Source of the DNA: Acidobacteriota bacterium
GTDB lineage: Bacteria > Acidobacteriota > Terriglobia > Terriglobales > SCQP01
Reading direction: 5' to 3'
Assembly (NCBI GenBank): GCA_027314025.1
Contig: DAHVCP010000038.1
Location: forward strand, 1-42,753
DNA: 42,753 nucleotides
The notes under the pieces are model-generated. The model did no database searches, had not been told where the DNA came from, and was given only the letters and a program-made list of their open reading frames with translations. Each line of letters opens with the position of its first letter. Position 1 is the first letter of the stretch. A program made the position numbers and the translations under genes. Of this stretch, positions 14,244 through 22,172 are shown piece by piece.

Positions 14244-15622
14244 AGCTCTACAAGCGCGGCAAGACGTGGTGGGTGGATTTCTCGGCGCATGGCGAGCGCT
14301 TTAGGCTGTCGGTCGGCACCGGCGATTGGCGGCAGGCGGAAAGCCGGACCAAGGAAATGGTCGCCGATGCGCTCTCGGGGCGCATGACGCGGGCGGCGCT
14401 CGATACCGGGAAGCAACCCTTTACGGATGCCGCCGACGATTATCTTGAGACCCGGCGGCTGGACCTGGCCGAATCGAGTCTAAAGAAGGAGCGCCAGCTA
14501 TTAACGTTCCCAAAACGATTTTTCGGCGATGCGGCGCTGGCCTCGATCACGGCGGATTCCCTCCATGCCTACCGGAAATGGCGGGCCAAAAATGGCGCGG
14601 GCCCGGTCATCATCAACATGGAAATGGGCATCCTGCGCCGCATCCTGAAACGGGCGAAGCGCTGGCACCTGGTCGGGGGCGAGTTGCGGCCCTTGCCGGA
14701 GCGCCATGCGCTGCGGCAGGCGTTAACTGCGGAACAAAAAGCCCGGCTCTTGGAAGTCTCCCGCCAGCAGCCGGAATGGGACGTGGCCCGCTGCGCCATG
14801 ATGCTGGCGCTTCAGACCACGATGAGGGGCTGCGAGTTGCGCGGGCTGCGCTGGGGCGACGTGGACCTGACCGGGCAACTAGTGACCGTGCGCAAGAGCA
14901 AGACCGAGGCGGGTGAGCGGGTGATCCCGCTGACGGCGGATGCCGTTGCGGCGCTGATGGAGATGCGGGAACGGGCAGAGTTGTTCGGGAATGTCCTCGC
15001 CAGCCATTTCGTGTTCCCGGCTTGCGAGCACGGGCGGATTGATCCCGCCAAGCCGCAGAGAAGCTGGCGGACCGCTTGGCGCAAGCTGACGCGGGCTGCT
15101 GGGCTCCCGCACCTGCGCTTCCACGACCTGCGGCATCAGGCGATCACGGAACTCGCCGAGTCGCAGGCGAATGAAGAGATCATCCGCTCGATTGCCGGGC
15201 ACGTCTCGCCCCGAATGCTGCACCACTACAGCCACATCCGTTTGGAGGCGAAACGGAGAGCGCTAGAAAAGCTGGCGGCGGCCCAGCCGGACCCTTACGT
15301 CACAAACCACGTCACAATCGGGCCGGTGCGCCGCCCGCCGCAGTCGCAAGTTATTGAAATGGATGGTAGGCGCGTGGGGACTCGAACCCCTGACCTCTAC
15401 CGTGTCAAGGTAGCGCGCGGAGGCGCTGGGCGGCGGGGCGGGCGGCTTGCGGTTGCGGGGCGAGGCAGGCGCGGCGGGGGAGGAGGCGGCAGGCGAGGAG
15501 GATGGCGAGGGCGGCGACGCCGTCGCGGGGGCGGATCTTTTTGCCCTCGGCGATGCCGCGGGGGGAATAGCGGATGGGGACTTCGTGGATGGCGTAGCCG
15601 AGGCGGCGGAGCTTGGCGGTGA
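14240..15622 (+). CDS. Tyrosine recombinase (phage-type integrase) of the tRNA-Val element
   Basis: The start ATG at 14240 overlaps the upstream stop (ATGA). Residues 1-55 form a small arm-type DNA-binding domain, 60-150 the core-binding SAM-like domain, and 165-345 the catalytic domain. The full active set is visible: Arg196 (TTMRGCELRGLRW), Lys221 (KSKTEAGERVIPL), His295 and Arg298 (FHDLRHQ), His321 (AGHVSPRM) and nucleophile Tyr330 (HHYSHI). Past about residue 350 the frame runs straight through att core C (VGTRTPDLYRVK) and then 70 low-complexity residues antisense to the glycosyltransferase gene, stopping at 15622. The native C-terminus is therefore set by whatever lies beyond the att site. 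The functional enzyme is probably complete by residue 370. Confidence 0.92.
   Translation: MKLYKRGKTWWVDFSAHGERFRLSVGTGDWRQAESRTKEMVADALSGRMTRAALDTGKQPFTDAADDYLETRRLDLAESSLKKERQLLTFPKRFFGDAALASITADSLHAYRKWRAKNGAGPVIINMEMGILRRILKRAKRWHLVGGELRPLPERHALRQALTAEQKARLLEVSRQQPEWDVARCAMMLALQTTMRGCELRGLRWGDVDLTGQLVTVRKSKTEAGERVIPLTADAVAALMEMRERAELFGNVLASHFVFPACEHGRIDPAKPQRSWRTAWRKLTRAAGLPHLRFHDLRHQAITELAESQANEEIIRSIAGHVSPRMLHHYSHIRLEAKRRALEKLAAAQPDPYVTNHVTIGPVRRPPQSQVIEMDGRRVGTRTPDLYRVKVARGGAGRRGGRLAVAGRGRRGGGGGGRRGGWRGRRRRRGGGSFCPRRCRGGNSGWGLRGWRSRGGGAWR
15297..15316 (+). promoter_or_regulatory. Doubled ACGTCACA, candidate integrase arm-type sites
   Basis: ACGTCACA occurs at 15297-15304 and again at 15309-15316, a direct repeat with 12-base period inside the 3' coding end of the integrase, about 50 bases from att core C. 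Single copies occur in the arms of repeats A and B. Repeated short words flanking a core on the element side are what integrase arm sites look like. They are also coding sequence (YVTNHVT), so chance or coding constraint cannot be excluded. Confidence 0.4.
15364..15416 (-). other. att core C: 3' portion of tRNA-Val(GAC), right end of the integrative element
   Basis: Read on the minus strand: GCG-CTACC-TTGACAC-GGTAG (complete anticodon arm, anticodon GAC at 15404-15406), AGGTC, T-arm AGGGG-TTCGAGT-CCCCA, CGCGCCT-ACCA. The D-arm and 5' acceptor strand are missing: no AGGCGCG is found in the expected 25-30 bases to the right. So this too is a fragment, although it extends eight bases further 5' than cores A and B. 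It lies directly after the integrase catalytic region. The intact tRNA-Val gene is not in this window. Confidence 0.85.
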
Positions 15623-16190
15623 CCTCCGGGCAAAAGCCGAAGCGGTTGGCGCGCAGATCGAGGCGGCGCAGGACCGGGGCGCGGAAAGCTTTGTAGGCGG
15701 TGGCCTCGTCGGACAGGCGGGCGGCGTAAAGGACGTTGGCGGCGGCGGTGAGGATGCGGTTGGCGAGGCGGTTGGCGCGGGCCATGCCGGCGGGAGGGCC
15801 GGCAAGGAAGCGGGAGCCGTAGACGACATCGGCGCGGCCGGCGAGGATGGGAGCGACGAGGGCGGGATAGTCGGCGGGATCGTATTCCAGATCGCCGTCC
15901 TGGACGACGATGACGGCGCCGGTGGCGAGCGCCAGGCCGGCGCGCAGGGCGGCGCCCTTGCCGCGGTTGCGGGGCGCGGCGTGGGCGACGACGGCGCCGC
16001 CGGGGCCGCCGGGGCCGCAGGGGGCCGCGGCGGCGGCGAGCAGGGCGGCGGTGCCGTCGGGCGAGCCGTCATCCACGACGATGATTTCGCGCTCGCAGCC
16101 GGGCGGCAGCGGGGCGCGCCGCACGCGGTCCAATACCTGGGGCAGGGTGCGGAACTCGTTATAGACCGGGATAAGGATGGAGATTTTCAT
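15405..16190 (-). CDS. Family 2 glycosyltransferase (dolichol-phosphate-mannose-synthase-like)
   Basis: This 261-residue enzyme has a GT-A fold N-terminus: ISILIPVYNE at 3-12, VVDDGSPDGT, then QDGDLEYDP, the DXD-like metal/nucleotide-sugar site. These, with SRFLAGPP and an AYKAF motif, are typical of polyprenyl-phosphate glycosyltransferases, which load a sugar on a lipid carrier at the cytoplasmic membrane face. There is no membrane span except perhaps near the C-terminus. ATG 16190 overlaps the methyltransferase stop as ATGA. Its last codons run into the tRNA-derived att core, and the TGA stop is formed by the tRNA anticodon loop. The native C-terminus may therefore have been replaced or shortened when the element inserted. 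Confidence 0.88.
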   Translation of the reverse strand: MKISILIPVYNEFRTLPQVLDRVRRAPLPPGCEREIIVVDDGSPDGTAALLAAAAAPCGPGGPGGAVVAHAAPRNRGKGAALRAGLALATGAVIVVQDGDLEYDPADYPALVAPILAGRADVVYGSRFLAGPPAGMARANRLANRILTAAANVLYAARLSDEATAYKAFRAPVLRRLDLRANRFGFCPEVTAKLRRLGYAIHEVPIRYSPRGIAEGKKIRPRDGVAALAILLACRLLPRRACLAPQPQAARPAAQRLRALP

Positions 16191-16987
16191 AGCGCGGGGC
16201 CGGCGCCGGCGGGCGGGGCGCCAACTGGCGGAGTACCGGCGGGCGGGCAGGACGGCCTTTCCGCTTTGCGCAGGACGGCGAAAAGGGACAGGCCGAAGGG
16301 AAGCAGCGGAGCGGCGAGGCGGTCGAGGCGCTCGAGAGCCGGAGCGAGGCGGTCGAAGACGGCGATTTGCGCGGGCGATTGCCGTCCGCGGCTCAGCCGG
16401 GCATTGCACCACCAGGCGAGGCAGCCGAGGCGGTTGACGTATTCCAGGCGCGCGACGGCCAAGCCCGCGGCGGCGGCCAAGGCGGCGAGCGCGGCGGGGC
16501 GATAGCGGCGGTAATGGCCCAGGTTGCGGTCGGTGGGGCCGTAGAGGGACGGGAAAGCGGGGACCAGCAGGATGACGCAGCCGCCGGGACGGACCAGCGA
16601 GGCCATTTCGGCCAGGGCGCGGGCGTCATCGGCGATGTGCTCCAGAACATTGAAGGCCACGCAACTGTCGGATGGCGAAGTTGCGGGCGCGGCCAACGGC
16701 GCGGCGAGTTGGCCGCAGCCGGCGGCGGCGCAAACCGTGCGGGGCGGGGCGGCGGCGAGGCGGAGCTCGAGCTGGCGGAGGCAGGCGGGGTCGGGATCCA
16801 CGGCGGTGACTTCGCGGCCGGCGAGGAAGGCGGTGAAGTTGCCGATGCCGCAGCCGATTTCGACGACGCGGCGGCCGAGGTAGGGCGCGGCGAGACGATA
16901 TTGCCAGGCGAAATAATTCCGCGCGCGGCGCATGCGCGACTGGTCGGCGAGGTTGTAAGCCGCGGCGGCGGGGGAAGCGGCGCTCAC
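16187..16987 (-). CDS. SAM-dependent methyltransferase (class I)
   Basis: This is a 266-residue protein with the class I Rossmann motif VVEIGCGIGNFTAFL (about 42-56), the acidic VTAVDPDP that binds the ribose of SAM, and FNVLEHIADD then LVRPGGCVILLVPAFPSLYG, the pattern of methyltransferase type 11/12 proteins. The substrate cannot be read from the sequence. Coupling to a polyprenyl-phosphate type glycosyltransferase, with a GT39 membrane enzyme upstream, suggests modification of a surface glycan or lipid-linked sugar. The C-terminal 25 residues are Pro/Ala/Gly-rich. Confidence 0.88.
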   Translation of the reverse strand: MSAASPAAAAYNLADQSRMRRARNYFAWQYRLAAPYLGRRVVEIGCGIGNFTAFLAGREVTAVDPDPACLRQLELRLAAAPPRTVCAAAGCGQLAAPLAAPATSPSDSCVAFNVLEHIADDARALAEMASLVRPGGCVILLVPAFPSLYGPTDRNLGHYRRYRPAALAALAAAAGLAVARLEYVNRLGCLAWWCNARLSRGRQSPAQIAVFDRLAPALERLDRLAAPLLPFGLSLFAVLRKAERPSCPPAGTPPVGAPPAGAGPAL

Positions 16988-17116
16988 GGCTTTAGTATGC
17001 GCCGGGCGGGAGGGGCGATTTTAGGGGCTGGGGACGAGGCCCCGCCGTTGGCGGGACGCCCCCGCGGTGCGGGTGCGGACGGGGGATGGGCAGCACGGGG
17101 CGAGGGCGCTACCCGC

Positions 17117-17136
17117 CGGCGGGCTAAAGCCCGCCG
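17117..17136. repeat. Palindromic repeat CTAAAGCCC type
   Basis: CGGCGGGCT-AA-AGCCCGCCG forms a perfect 9-bp hairpin. The CTAAAGCCC core recurs at about 17145 and 23754. It has no T-tract, so it looks like an intergenic palindromic repeat rather than a terminator, though it could protect mRNA 3' ends. Confidence 0.55.
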
Positions 17137-17370
17137 CACACAGGCTAAAGCCCGTTCCACGCGGGCGGGGCGAGCGGGGATGGGGCGAGCGAGGATCGCT
17201 GGCGGCGAGGGGTGCGCCGGCGCAGGGTGAACATCCTGGGGGCGCGGACCGCCGGTCCGCCCCCGGCTTCTGCCACCGGCGCAGCAATTAGGACCGCCGT
17301 CCCGGTTGTCACTCGCCGCAACCCGCACCGCTCGTCCCATCGAGCCCTGCGCAAGGTGCCGTCGCCGTCC

Positions 17371-17392
17371 GTGGGGTAGGGCTCCTGCCCTG
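17371..17392. repeat. Dispersed repeat, unit 1 copy 1 (GGGTAGGGCTCCTGCCC)
   Basis: GTGGGGTAGGGCTCCTGCCC is repeated exactly at 19257-19276. It contains a GGGC...GCCC inverted repeat and sits in the gap before the GT39 gene end. Confidence 0.6.
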
Positions 17393-17492
17393 TGCACGCA
17401 CTCGTGCTCTGACGGCATCCCGCCAACGGCGGGGCTGCCGCCCTCCCGGGCGGCGGGCCGGTTTCGGCAAAACGCGCACCGCGCCCGTAGCC

Positions 17493-17537
17493 GGCCGCGC
17501 GCAGCGCGACCGCACGCAAGCCGGAGGCATACCCCAC
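17493..17537. repeat. Dispersed repeat, unit 2 copy 1
   Basis: The 45-base unit starting GGCCGCGCGCAGCGCGACCG and ending GGAGGCATACCCCAC is found again, essentially identical, at 19188-19232, and in a diverged form at 22101-22133. All copies are in gaps between genes and in the same orientation. Confidence 0.7.
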
Positions 17538-17584
17538 CTTTCCGTGGCAGGCGGTTTGTCTAGCGCGCCCAGGGCGCCGGCAGC

Positions 17585-19081
17585 CTAAAGCCTATTCCGC
17601 GGCGGGTGCGGATGGCCGGCCGACGGAAGAAAGCAGAGGGCGGCGAGGAGCATGACGGCGGGATCCACGGGCAGGCGATAGCGGGGCACGGCGAGGGTCA
17701 GGTAATAGGCCCAGGGAATGACCAGTGGGACGATGGCGATGGGGAAGGCGTAAGGATGGCGGCGGAGGAAAAGACGGACCATGCCGCCCAGCGCGGCGAG
17801 GCCGGAAAGCAGGTCGAAGAGCAGCACGTAGCGGTCCCAGTTGGAGCGGAAACGGACCAGGCTGGCGAGCGGCCAGGGAGAGCCGCCGCTCCAGAAGGTG
17901 AGGAAGCGGCGCCAGGCCAAATACGCCACGCGCGCCGGATGCGTGGCCATGTAGGCCAGGGCCAGATGCAGCTTGCGGCGCATGTAGGCGACTTCGCCTT
18001 GGCGCAGAAAGAGCGCGCGCTGGCGGGCGTCGTCAATGGGATGACGCTGGCCCTGCCAGACGACGCGGGCGCGGGGATTGTTGCCCAGCCACAGCGCCAG
18101 GCCGAGATCGGAGCGGATGGGCAGCCAGGCGTGCATCACCACGCGGTTGCGAACGGTCCAGGGAAGGACCACCAGCGCGGCGACGAGCAGCGCCAGCGCG
18201 GGGGCGCGCCAGCGCTGTCCGGAGCGGGCCCCAGCCCCGCCGCGGGCGGTGGGTCCCACTGGGCCTGGCTCGGGCTCCTCATTCCGCCGCGGCGGGACGG
18301 ACAGGCGATGCCGGCGCCACCACCACCAACCCAGCCACAGCGGCAGCAGCGGCGACAGCGTGGGATTGGTGAGGAGAATGACACCCCACAACAGTCCGTA
18401 GGCGGCCCAAGGCCATAGCCCCCGCGCCGGCGCCGCCGGGGCGTCGTCCAGGGCCACGATGGCCCAGAGCGCGGTGATGGCCAGCAAGGCCGATAGGCAG
18501 CTACCCCACATGCTTTCGTAGGTCAGCAGGATGGCGTTGGGATACAGCGCCCAGAGCCATGCGGCCAGGGCGGCGACGCGGACGCCGCCGAGGCGGCGGC
18601 CCAGGGCGTAGAGCGGCCAGCAGGCCAAGGTGACAAAGGCGATGTTGAGGCCTACGGCGGCGACGAAAGCGGCGAAGGCGTAGACGCCGAAGAGATGGAA
18701 CAGGGCGGCGAGCAGGCCGGGATAGATTGGGGCCACCCAGGCGGTGGGCCCGCTGGGCACGCGCAACGGCGAGGCGAAGCCCTGGCCGGTGGCCAGGGCA
18801 TAGGCGATGTTGCCGGGCTCGAAAAGAAAGGGCAGAACGCCGAGGGCATGGTGGGAAAAATGGCGGGCGTAGTTCCAAGCGGCGAAGACGCGAATAAGGG
18901 CGGCGGCGGTTAGGATGACGGGCAGCGCCGTAAGACGGCGGGCCCAGGCTCGCGGCGCACGGGCAGCGCGGGAGGGCGGCGCGGCGGCGGTTTGGCGCGA
19001 CGGGTGGGGCGTAGGGGCTCCTGCGGCGCGGCGGCGGGCCAGCGCCGCGGCGCTGCCGGCGCGCCCAGCGCCAAATTCCAT
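17585..19081 (-). CDS. Multi-spanning membrane glycosyltransferase (GT39/ArnT-like)
   Basis: The ATG at 19081 gives 498 residues; the frame is open further upstream but that part is repeat sequence. After a basic N-terminus the protein has about 10 hydrophobic spans with short loops. The first external loop carries residues typical of the PMT/ArnT superfamily (FEPGNIAYALATGQGFASP, then AWVAPIYPGLLAALFHLFG). Family members transfer a sugar from a polyprenyl-phosphate donor to lipid or protein on the outer face of the cytoplasmic membrane. The central GPVGPTARGGAGARSGQRW loop is cytoplasmic-like. It lies upstream of the methyltransferase/GT2 pair in the same direction, separated by about 600 bases of repeats. 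The GT2 enzyme could make its donor, which is an inference. Confidence 0.82.
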   Translation of the reverse strand: MEFGAGRAGSAAALARRRAAGAPTPHPSRQTAAAPPSRAARAPRAWARRLTALPVILTAAALIRVFAAWNYARHFSHHALGVLPFLFEPGNIAYALATGQGFASPLRVPSGPTAWVAPIYPGLLAALFHLFGVYAFAAFVAAVGLNIAFVTLACWPLYALGRRLGGVRVAALAAWLWALYPNAILLTYESMWGSCLSALLAITALWAIVALDDAPAAPARGLWPWAAYGLLWGVILLTNPTLSPLLPLWLGWWWWRRHRLSVPPRRNEEPEPGPVGPTARGGAGARSGQRWRAPALALLVAALVVLPWTVRNRVVMHAWLPIRSDLGLALWLGNNPRARVVWQGQRHPIDDARQRALFLRQGEVAYMRRKLHLALAYMATHPARVAYLAWRRFLTFWSGGSPWPLASLVRFRSNWDRYVLLFDLLSGLAALGGMVRLFLRRHPYAFPIAIVPLVIPWAYYLTLAVPRYRLPVDPAVMLLAALCFLPSAGHPHPPRNRL

Positions 19082-19187
19082 TATTGGCCGTGCGGGGCGG
19101 GGCGGGACGAATGCTTTCGGAGGGCGGCGGGTGCGGGCGAGGCCGCGGCGCATGGGGTGCGCGATAGGTCCTCTATGCACCAGGCTC

Positions 19188-19232
19188 GGCCGCGCGCAGC
19201 GCGACCGCACGCAAGCCGGAGGCATACCCCAC
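19188..19232. repeat. Dispersed repeat, unit 2 copy 2
   Basis: Essentially identical over 45 bases to 17493-17537, bracketing the GT39 gene between two direct copies. Followed 25 bases later by unit 1. Confidence 0.7.
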
Positions 19233-19256
19233 ATCCGCACACAGCGTGGCCGGCGC

Positions 19257-19278
19257 GTGGGGTAGGGCTCCTGCCCTG
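19257..19278. repeat. Dispersed repeat, unit 1 copy 2
   Basis: Same 22 bases as 17371-17392. Units 1 and 2 occur at both ends of the GT39 gene, but in opposite order. Confidence 0.6.
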
Positions 19279-19510
19279 CGTACCGTCACCCTCCTGGGCG
19301 GCGGAAACCGGCAGCCGGGACGGCGTTGACAGCCGGGACGGCTATCCTACGATCTCCGTTGCGGCGCGGGATGACAGCGGGGCCGCCTATTCCGCTGTCT
19401 CCGTTGCGGCGGATGAGTCGGCTTGTGCGCGGCGGCGGGTGCGGGCGAGCCCGCCCGCGCCCCCAGGATGCGGCTGCGCGACCTTGGGGCGGAAAACCGG
19501 GCGGAGGGGC

Positions 19511-21337
19511 TTATTGGGCGGTGCGGCGGGGACGGCGGTTGGCGGCGAGGATCTTTTTGCGGGCGCGCAGGCTGTGCGGCGTGACTTCCAGGCATTCATC
19601 GGCGGCGATGAACTCCAGGCCCTGCTCCAAAGTGAGCGGCTGCGGCGGGGCGAGGCGGATGGCGATGTCGGCGGTCGAGCTGCGCATGTTGGTCAGCTTC
19701 TTTTCCTTGACCGGATTGACGTCCATGTCCTGATCGCGCGGGCTTTCGCCGATGATCATGCCTTCGTAGACTTCGGCGCCGGGACCGACGAAGAGGCGGC
19801 CGCGGGCTTGCAGATTGTTGAGCGCGTAGGCGGTGGTCAGGCCGGCGCGGTCGGCGACCAGCGCGCCGGTGGGACGGAGGGGGATGTCGCCGCGCCAGTC
19901 GCCGTAGCCGTCGAAAAGGCTGTGCAGGATGACGGTGCCGCGGGTGTCGGTGAGCAGTTCGCCGCGCAGGCCGATCAAGCCGCGGCTGGGCACGGAGAAC
20001 TCCATGCGGGCGCGGCCCGAACCGCGGCCGGAGGCCGCCTGATGCATTTTGCGCAGCTCGCCCTTGCGCATGCCGAGCTTTTCCATGACCACGCCGACAT
20101 ACTCCTCCGGCACGTCCACGGTCAGCAATTCGATCGGCTCCAGGCGGCGGCCATCCTCGGCGCGCTTCTCGATGATCTCCGGCTTGCCGACCGTCAGCTC
20201 ATAGCCCTCGCGGCGCATGGTTTCGATCAAGATGGCGAGCTGCAACTCGCCGCGGCCCATGACCTGGAAGGTGTCCGCCGAGGCGGTGTCGGCGATGCGG
20301 AGGGAGACGTTGGTGAGCAGTTCCTTGTCCAGGCGCTGGCGCAGATTGCGGCTGGTGACGTACTGCCCTTCCCGGCCGGCGAGGGGCGAGGTGTTGACGC
20401 CGAACTGCATGGCGATGGTCGGCTCATCCACCGGCAGCTTGCGCACCGGAATCGGGTTTTCAGGGGCGCCGATGGTTTCGCCGATGGCAATGCCCTCGAC
20501 GCCGGCGACGGCGACGATGTCGCCGAGTTCGGCCACCGGGGCTTCGATGCGCTGGAGGCCCTGGAAGGTGAAAAGCTTGGTGATCTTGACCGGCTGCACC
20601 GAGCCGTCCAGCTTGGCGATGGCGGCGGGGTCGCCGGCGCGCAGGGCGCCGTTGAAGACGCGGCCGATGGCCAGGCGGCCGAGATAGTCGCTGTAATCCA
20701 GGTTGGCGACCAGGATTTGCAGCGGCGCGGCGGCGTCGCCGCCGGGCGGGGGCGTGGCGGACAGGATGGCGTCGAAGAGCGGGCGGAGATTCTCGCCGGG
20801 CACGGCGGGATCGGCGCTGGCGGCGCCCAGCTTGGCGTTGGTGTACAGCACCGGGAAGTCCAACTGGGCTTCGGTGGCGTCGAGATCAATGAACAGGTCG
20901 TAGATCTCGTTCAGCACCTCGCGCGGGCGGGCGTCGGCGCGGTCAATCTTGTTGATGACGGCGATGGGCGGCAGGCCGGCCTCCAGCGCCTTGGCCAGCA
21001 CGTAGCGGGTCTGGGGGAGGGGGCCTTCGCTGGCGTCCACCAGCAGCATGACGCCGTCCACCATGGTGAGGGCGCGCTCGACCTCGCCGCCGAAGTCGCT
21101 GTGGCCGGGGGTGTCCACGATGTTGATTTTGACGTCGTGGTAGAAGACGGCGGTGTTCTTGGCCAGGATGGTGATGCCGCGCTCGCGCTCCAGGGCGTTG
21201 GAGTCCATGACGCGGTCCACGACCTCCTGGTTGGCGCGGAACACGCCGCTTTGCCGCAGCATGGCGTCCACGAGGGTGGTCTTGCCATGGTCCACGTGGG
21301 CGACGATGGCGATATTGCGAATGTTCGGCGAGGACAA
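19511..21337 (-). CDS. typA: Translational GTPase TypA/BipA
   Basis: A 608-residue ribosome-associated GTPase of the EF-G family. The G domain has G1 AHVDHGKTT (14-22), the switch RGITI, G3 [13 protein letters not shown]4 NKIDRADA and the TypA-type [25 protein letters not shown] and [15 protein letters not shown] segments in the C-terminal domains. TypA acts on 50S assembly and stress adaptation in other bacteria. The start is TTG at 21337, which places [20 protein letters not shown] as in homologues; no ATG is suitably placed and no clear ribosome binding site is seen. The long open frame on the opposite strand is an antisense artefact of high GC. Confidence 0.96.
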   Translation of the reverse strand: MSSPNIRNIAIVAHVDHGKTTLVDAMLRQSGVFRANQEVVDRVMDSNALERERGITILAKNTAVFYHDVKINIVDTPGHSDFGGEVERALTMVDGVMLLVDASEGPLPQTRYVLAKALEAGLPPIAVINKIDRADARPREVLNEIYDLFIDLDATEAQLDFPVLYTNAKLGAASADPAVPGENLRPLFDAILSATPPPGGDAAAPLQILVANLDYSDYLGRLAIGRVFNGALRAGDPAAIAKLDGSVQPVKITKLFTFQGLQRIEAPVAELGDIVAVAGVEGIAIGETIGAPENPIPVRKLPVDEPTIAMQFGVNTSPLAGREGQYVTSRNLRQRLDKELLTNVSLRIADTASADTFQVMGRGELQLAILIETMRREGYELTVGKPEIIEKRAEDGRRLEPIELLTVDVPEEYVGVVMEKLGMRKGELRKMHQAASGRGSGRARMEFSVPSRGLIGLRGELLTDTRGTVILHSLFDGYGDWRGDIPLRPTGALVADRAGLTTAYALNNLQARGRLFVGPGAEVYEGMIIGESPRDQDMDVNPVKEKKLTNMRSSTADIAIRLAPPQPLTLEQGLEFIAADECLEVTPHSLRARKKILAANRRPRRTAQ

Positions 21338-21551
21338 GGCGGTTCAGTATTTGCGGGGCGAAAAAAGAGAAAGCGGGGAGAGATTAGTATAGCGGGCCGG
21401 GATGGCCGCCCGAGGGCGGCGCCCAGCGGCGCGGCGCCCGCCTGGGCTGGCGCGGGCCCCGAAAACGACCGAGGGGATGGCCTGCCCCGGCCCCGCTGAG
21501 CCGCGCGGCAGGCGGGCCCGGAGGCGGTTCCACCGCCCTAGGCGGGTCGCT

Positions 21552-21557
21552 TATAAT
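21552..21557 (+). promoter_or_regulatory. TATAAT -10 box before rpmE
   Basis: A consensus TATAAT lies 12 bases before the rpmE ATG, within the sequence TTATAATGGAGCATTGCT. If used, transcription would begin at or just before the start codon and give a nearly leaderless message. The GGAG immediately after it could instead be the ribosome binding site for a longer transcript. No convincing -35 hexamer is visible 16-18 bases upstream. Confidence 0.4.
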
Positions 21558-21568
21558 GGAGCATTGCT

Positions 21569-21781
21569 ATGAAGCTGGATATTCATCCCGTATACCGCGC
21601 GGCCAAGGTCATCTGCGCCTGCGGCCACAGCTTTACCACGCGCACCACGCACAAGGGCGACATTCACGTGGAAATCTGCTCCGAATGCCACCCCTTCTTT
21701 ACCGGCAAGCAAAAGCTGGTGGATACGGCGGGACGCGTGGAGCGGTTCCAGCGGAAGTTCGGCAACCGGCGGACCAGCTAG
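21569..21781 (+). CDS. rpmE: 50S ribosomal protein L31, zinc-binding form
   Basis: A 70-residue protein starting MKLDIHPVY. It has the Cys set of the zinc-containing (C+) L31: VICACGHSF (Cys16, Cys18) and ICSECHPFF (Cys37, Cys40). The end [19 protein letters not shown] is the family signature. L31 bridges the subunits at the central protuberance. GGAG seven bases upstream of ATG is a good ribosome binding site. It stands alone between typA and glmM, transcribed divergently from typA and convergently with glmM. Confidence 0.97.
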   Translation: MKLDIHPVYRAAKVICACGHSFTTRTTHKGDIHVEICSECHPFFTGKQKLVDTAGRVERFQRKFGNRRTS

Positions 21782-22172
21782 GCGGCCTCAGCCGCGGCGC
21801 GGCGGGCGTGACCCGTCGCCATGGCCTTTTTCCAACATTCCAGGGCGGCTTTGCGCCGCCAGCCGGAGACGGCTGTGCCACGGTCTCCGTCGCGGCAGCA
21901 GGTCGCTTCTGCTCGCGCGCTGCGCCGGGGTGTGCGGGGCCCCGGCCAAACTGGGTGCGTCAGCGGCGCCAATCCACGCGGGACGCCCCGCCAGCGGCGG
22001 GGCTGGGGCCCGCGCCTATCACTGGCAGGCGGGCGGCTTGGGCCGCGGCAGGGCGGATGCGGGCGAGGCCGCCCGCGCCCCCAGGGTTGCGGCCGGACGG
22101 AGCGCGACCGCACGCCAGCCGGAGGCAAACCCCAAGCAGCCGCGCGGGGCGCAAACATTGGCGCGGCGGCGG
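21782..22172. other. Intergenic region with diverged dispersed repeats
   Basis: About 390 bases between the converging rpmE and glmM genes. It holds a GGAGACGGCTGTGCCACGGTCTCC hairpin-like element near 21866, the GCGGGCGAG...CCCCCAGG block (22055-22093) and a diverged unit 2 (22101-22133). No gene and no T-tract terminator were seen. Confidence 0.6.
22101..22133. repeat. Dispersed repeat, unit 2 copy 3 (diverged)
   Basis: AGCGCGACCGCACGCCAGCC followed by GGAGGCAAACCCC. It matches the 3' two thirds of unit 2 at 17493 and 19188 with two or three substitutions. Confidence 0.55.

Larger units (their letters stand above)
16988..17584. other. Intergenic region with palindromic and dispersed repeats
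   Basis: No convincing gene in these 600 bases. It holds a perfect palindrome CGGCGGGCT-AA-AGCCCGCCG (17117-17136), a related CTAAAGCCC word at 17145, a repeat of the form GTGGGGTAGGGCTCCTGCCC (17371) and a 45-base unit at 17493-17537, both found again near 19.2 kb. GC content is very high and open frames here are non-coding in character. Confidence 0.65.
19082..19510. other. Intergenic region with dispersed repeats
   Basis: About 430 bases between the GT39 gene and typA. It contains unit 2 (19188-19232), unit 1 (19257-19278), two GACAGCCGGGACGGC-type words (about 19312 and 19328) followed by TCTCCGTTGCGGCG twice, and a GCGGGCGAG...CGCCCGCGCCCCCAGG block (about 19436-19476) recurring at 22055-22093. 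No credible gene was seen. Confidence 0.6.

Noticed and set aside
15364-15416. Functional tRNA-Val gene
   Set aside because: The D-arm and 5' acceptor strand are missing at all three copies, so these are 3' fragments only.
15405-16072. Second minus-strand frame (269 codons) overlapping the GT2 gene
   Set aside because: Pro/Ser/Ala-rich frame-shifted reading of the glycosyltransferase; the GT2 motifs lie in the other frame.
17117-17136. Rho-independent terminator at the CTAAAGCCC palindrome
   Set aside because: No T-tract follows on either strand; similar palindromes occur elsewhere between genes, so it is treated as a repeat.
18992-21499. 835-codon open frame on the + strand opposite typA
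   Set aside because: It is the antisense of a certain GTPase gene; the protein is Gly/Ala/Asp/His-rich without domains, typical of high-GC shadow frames.
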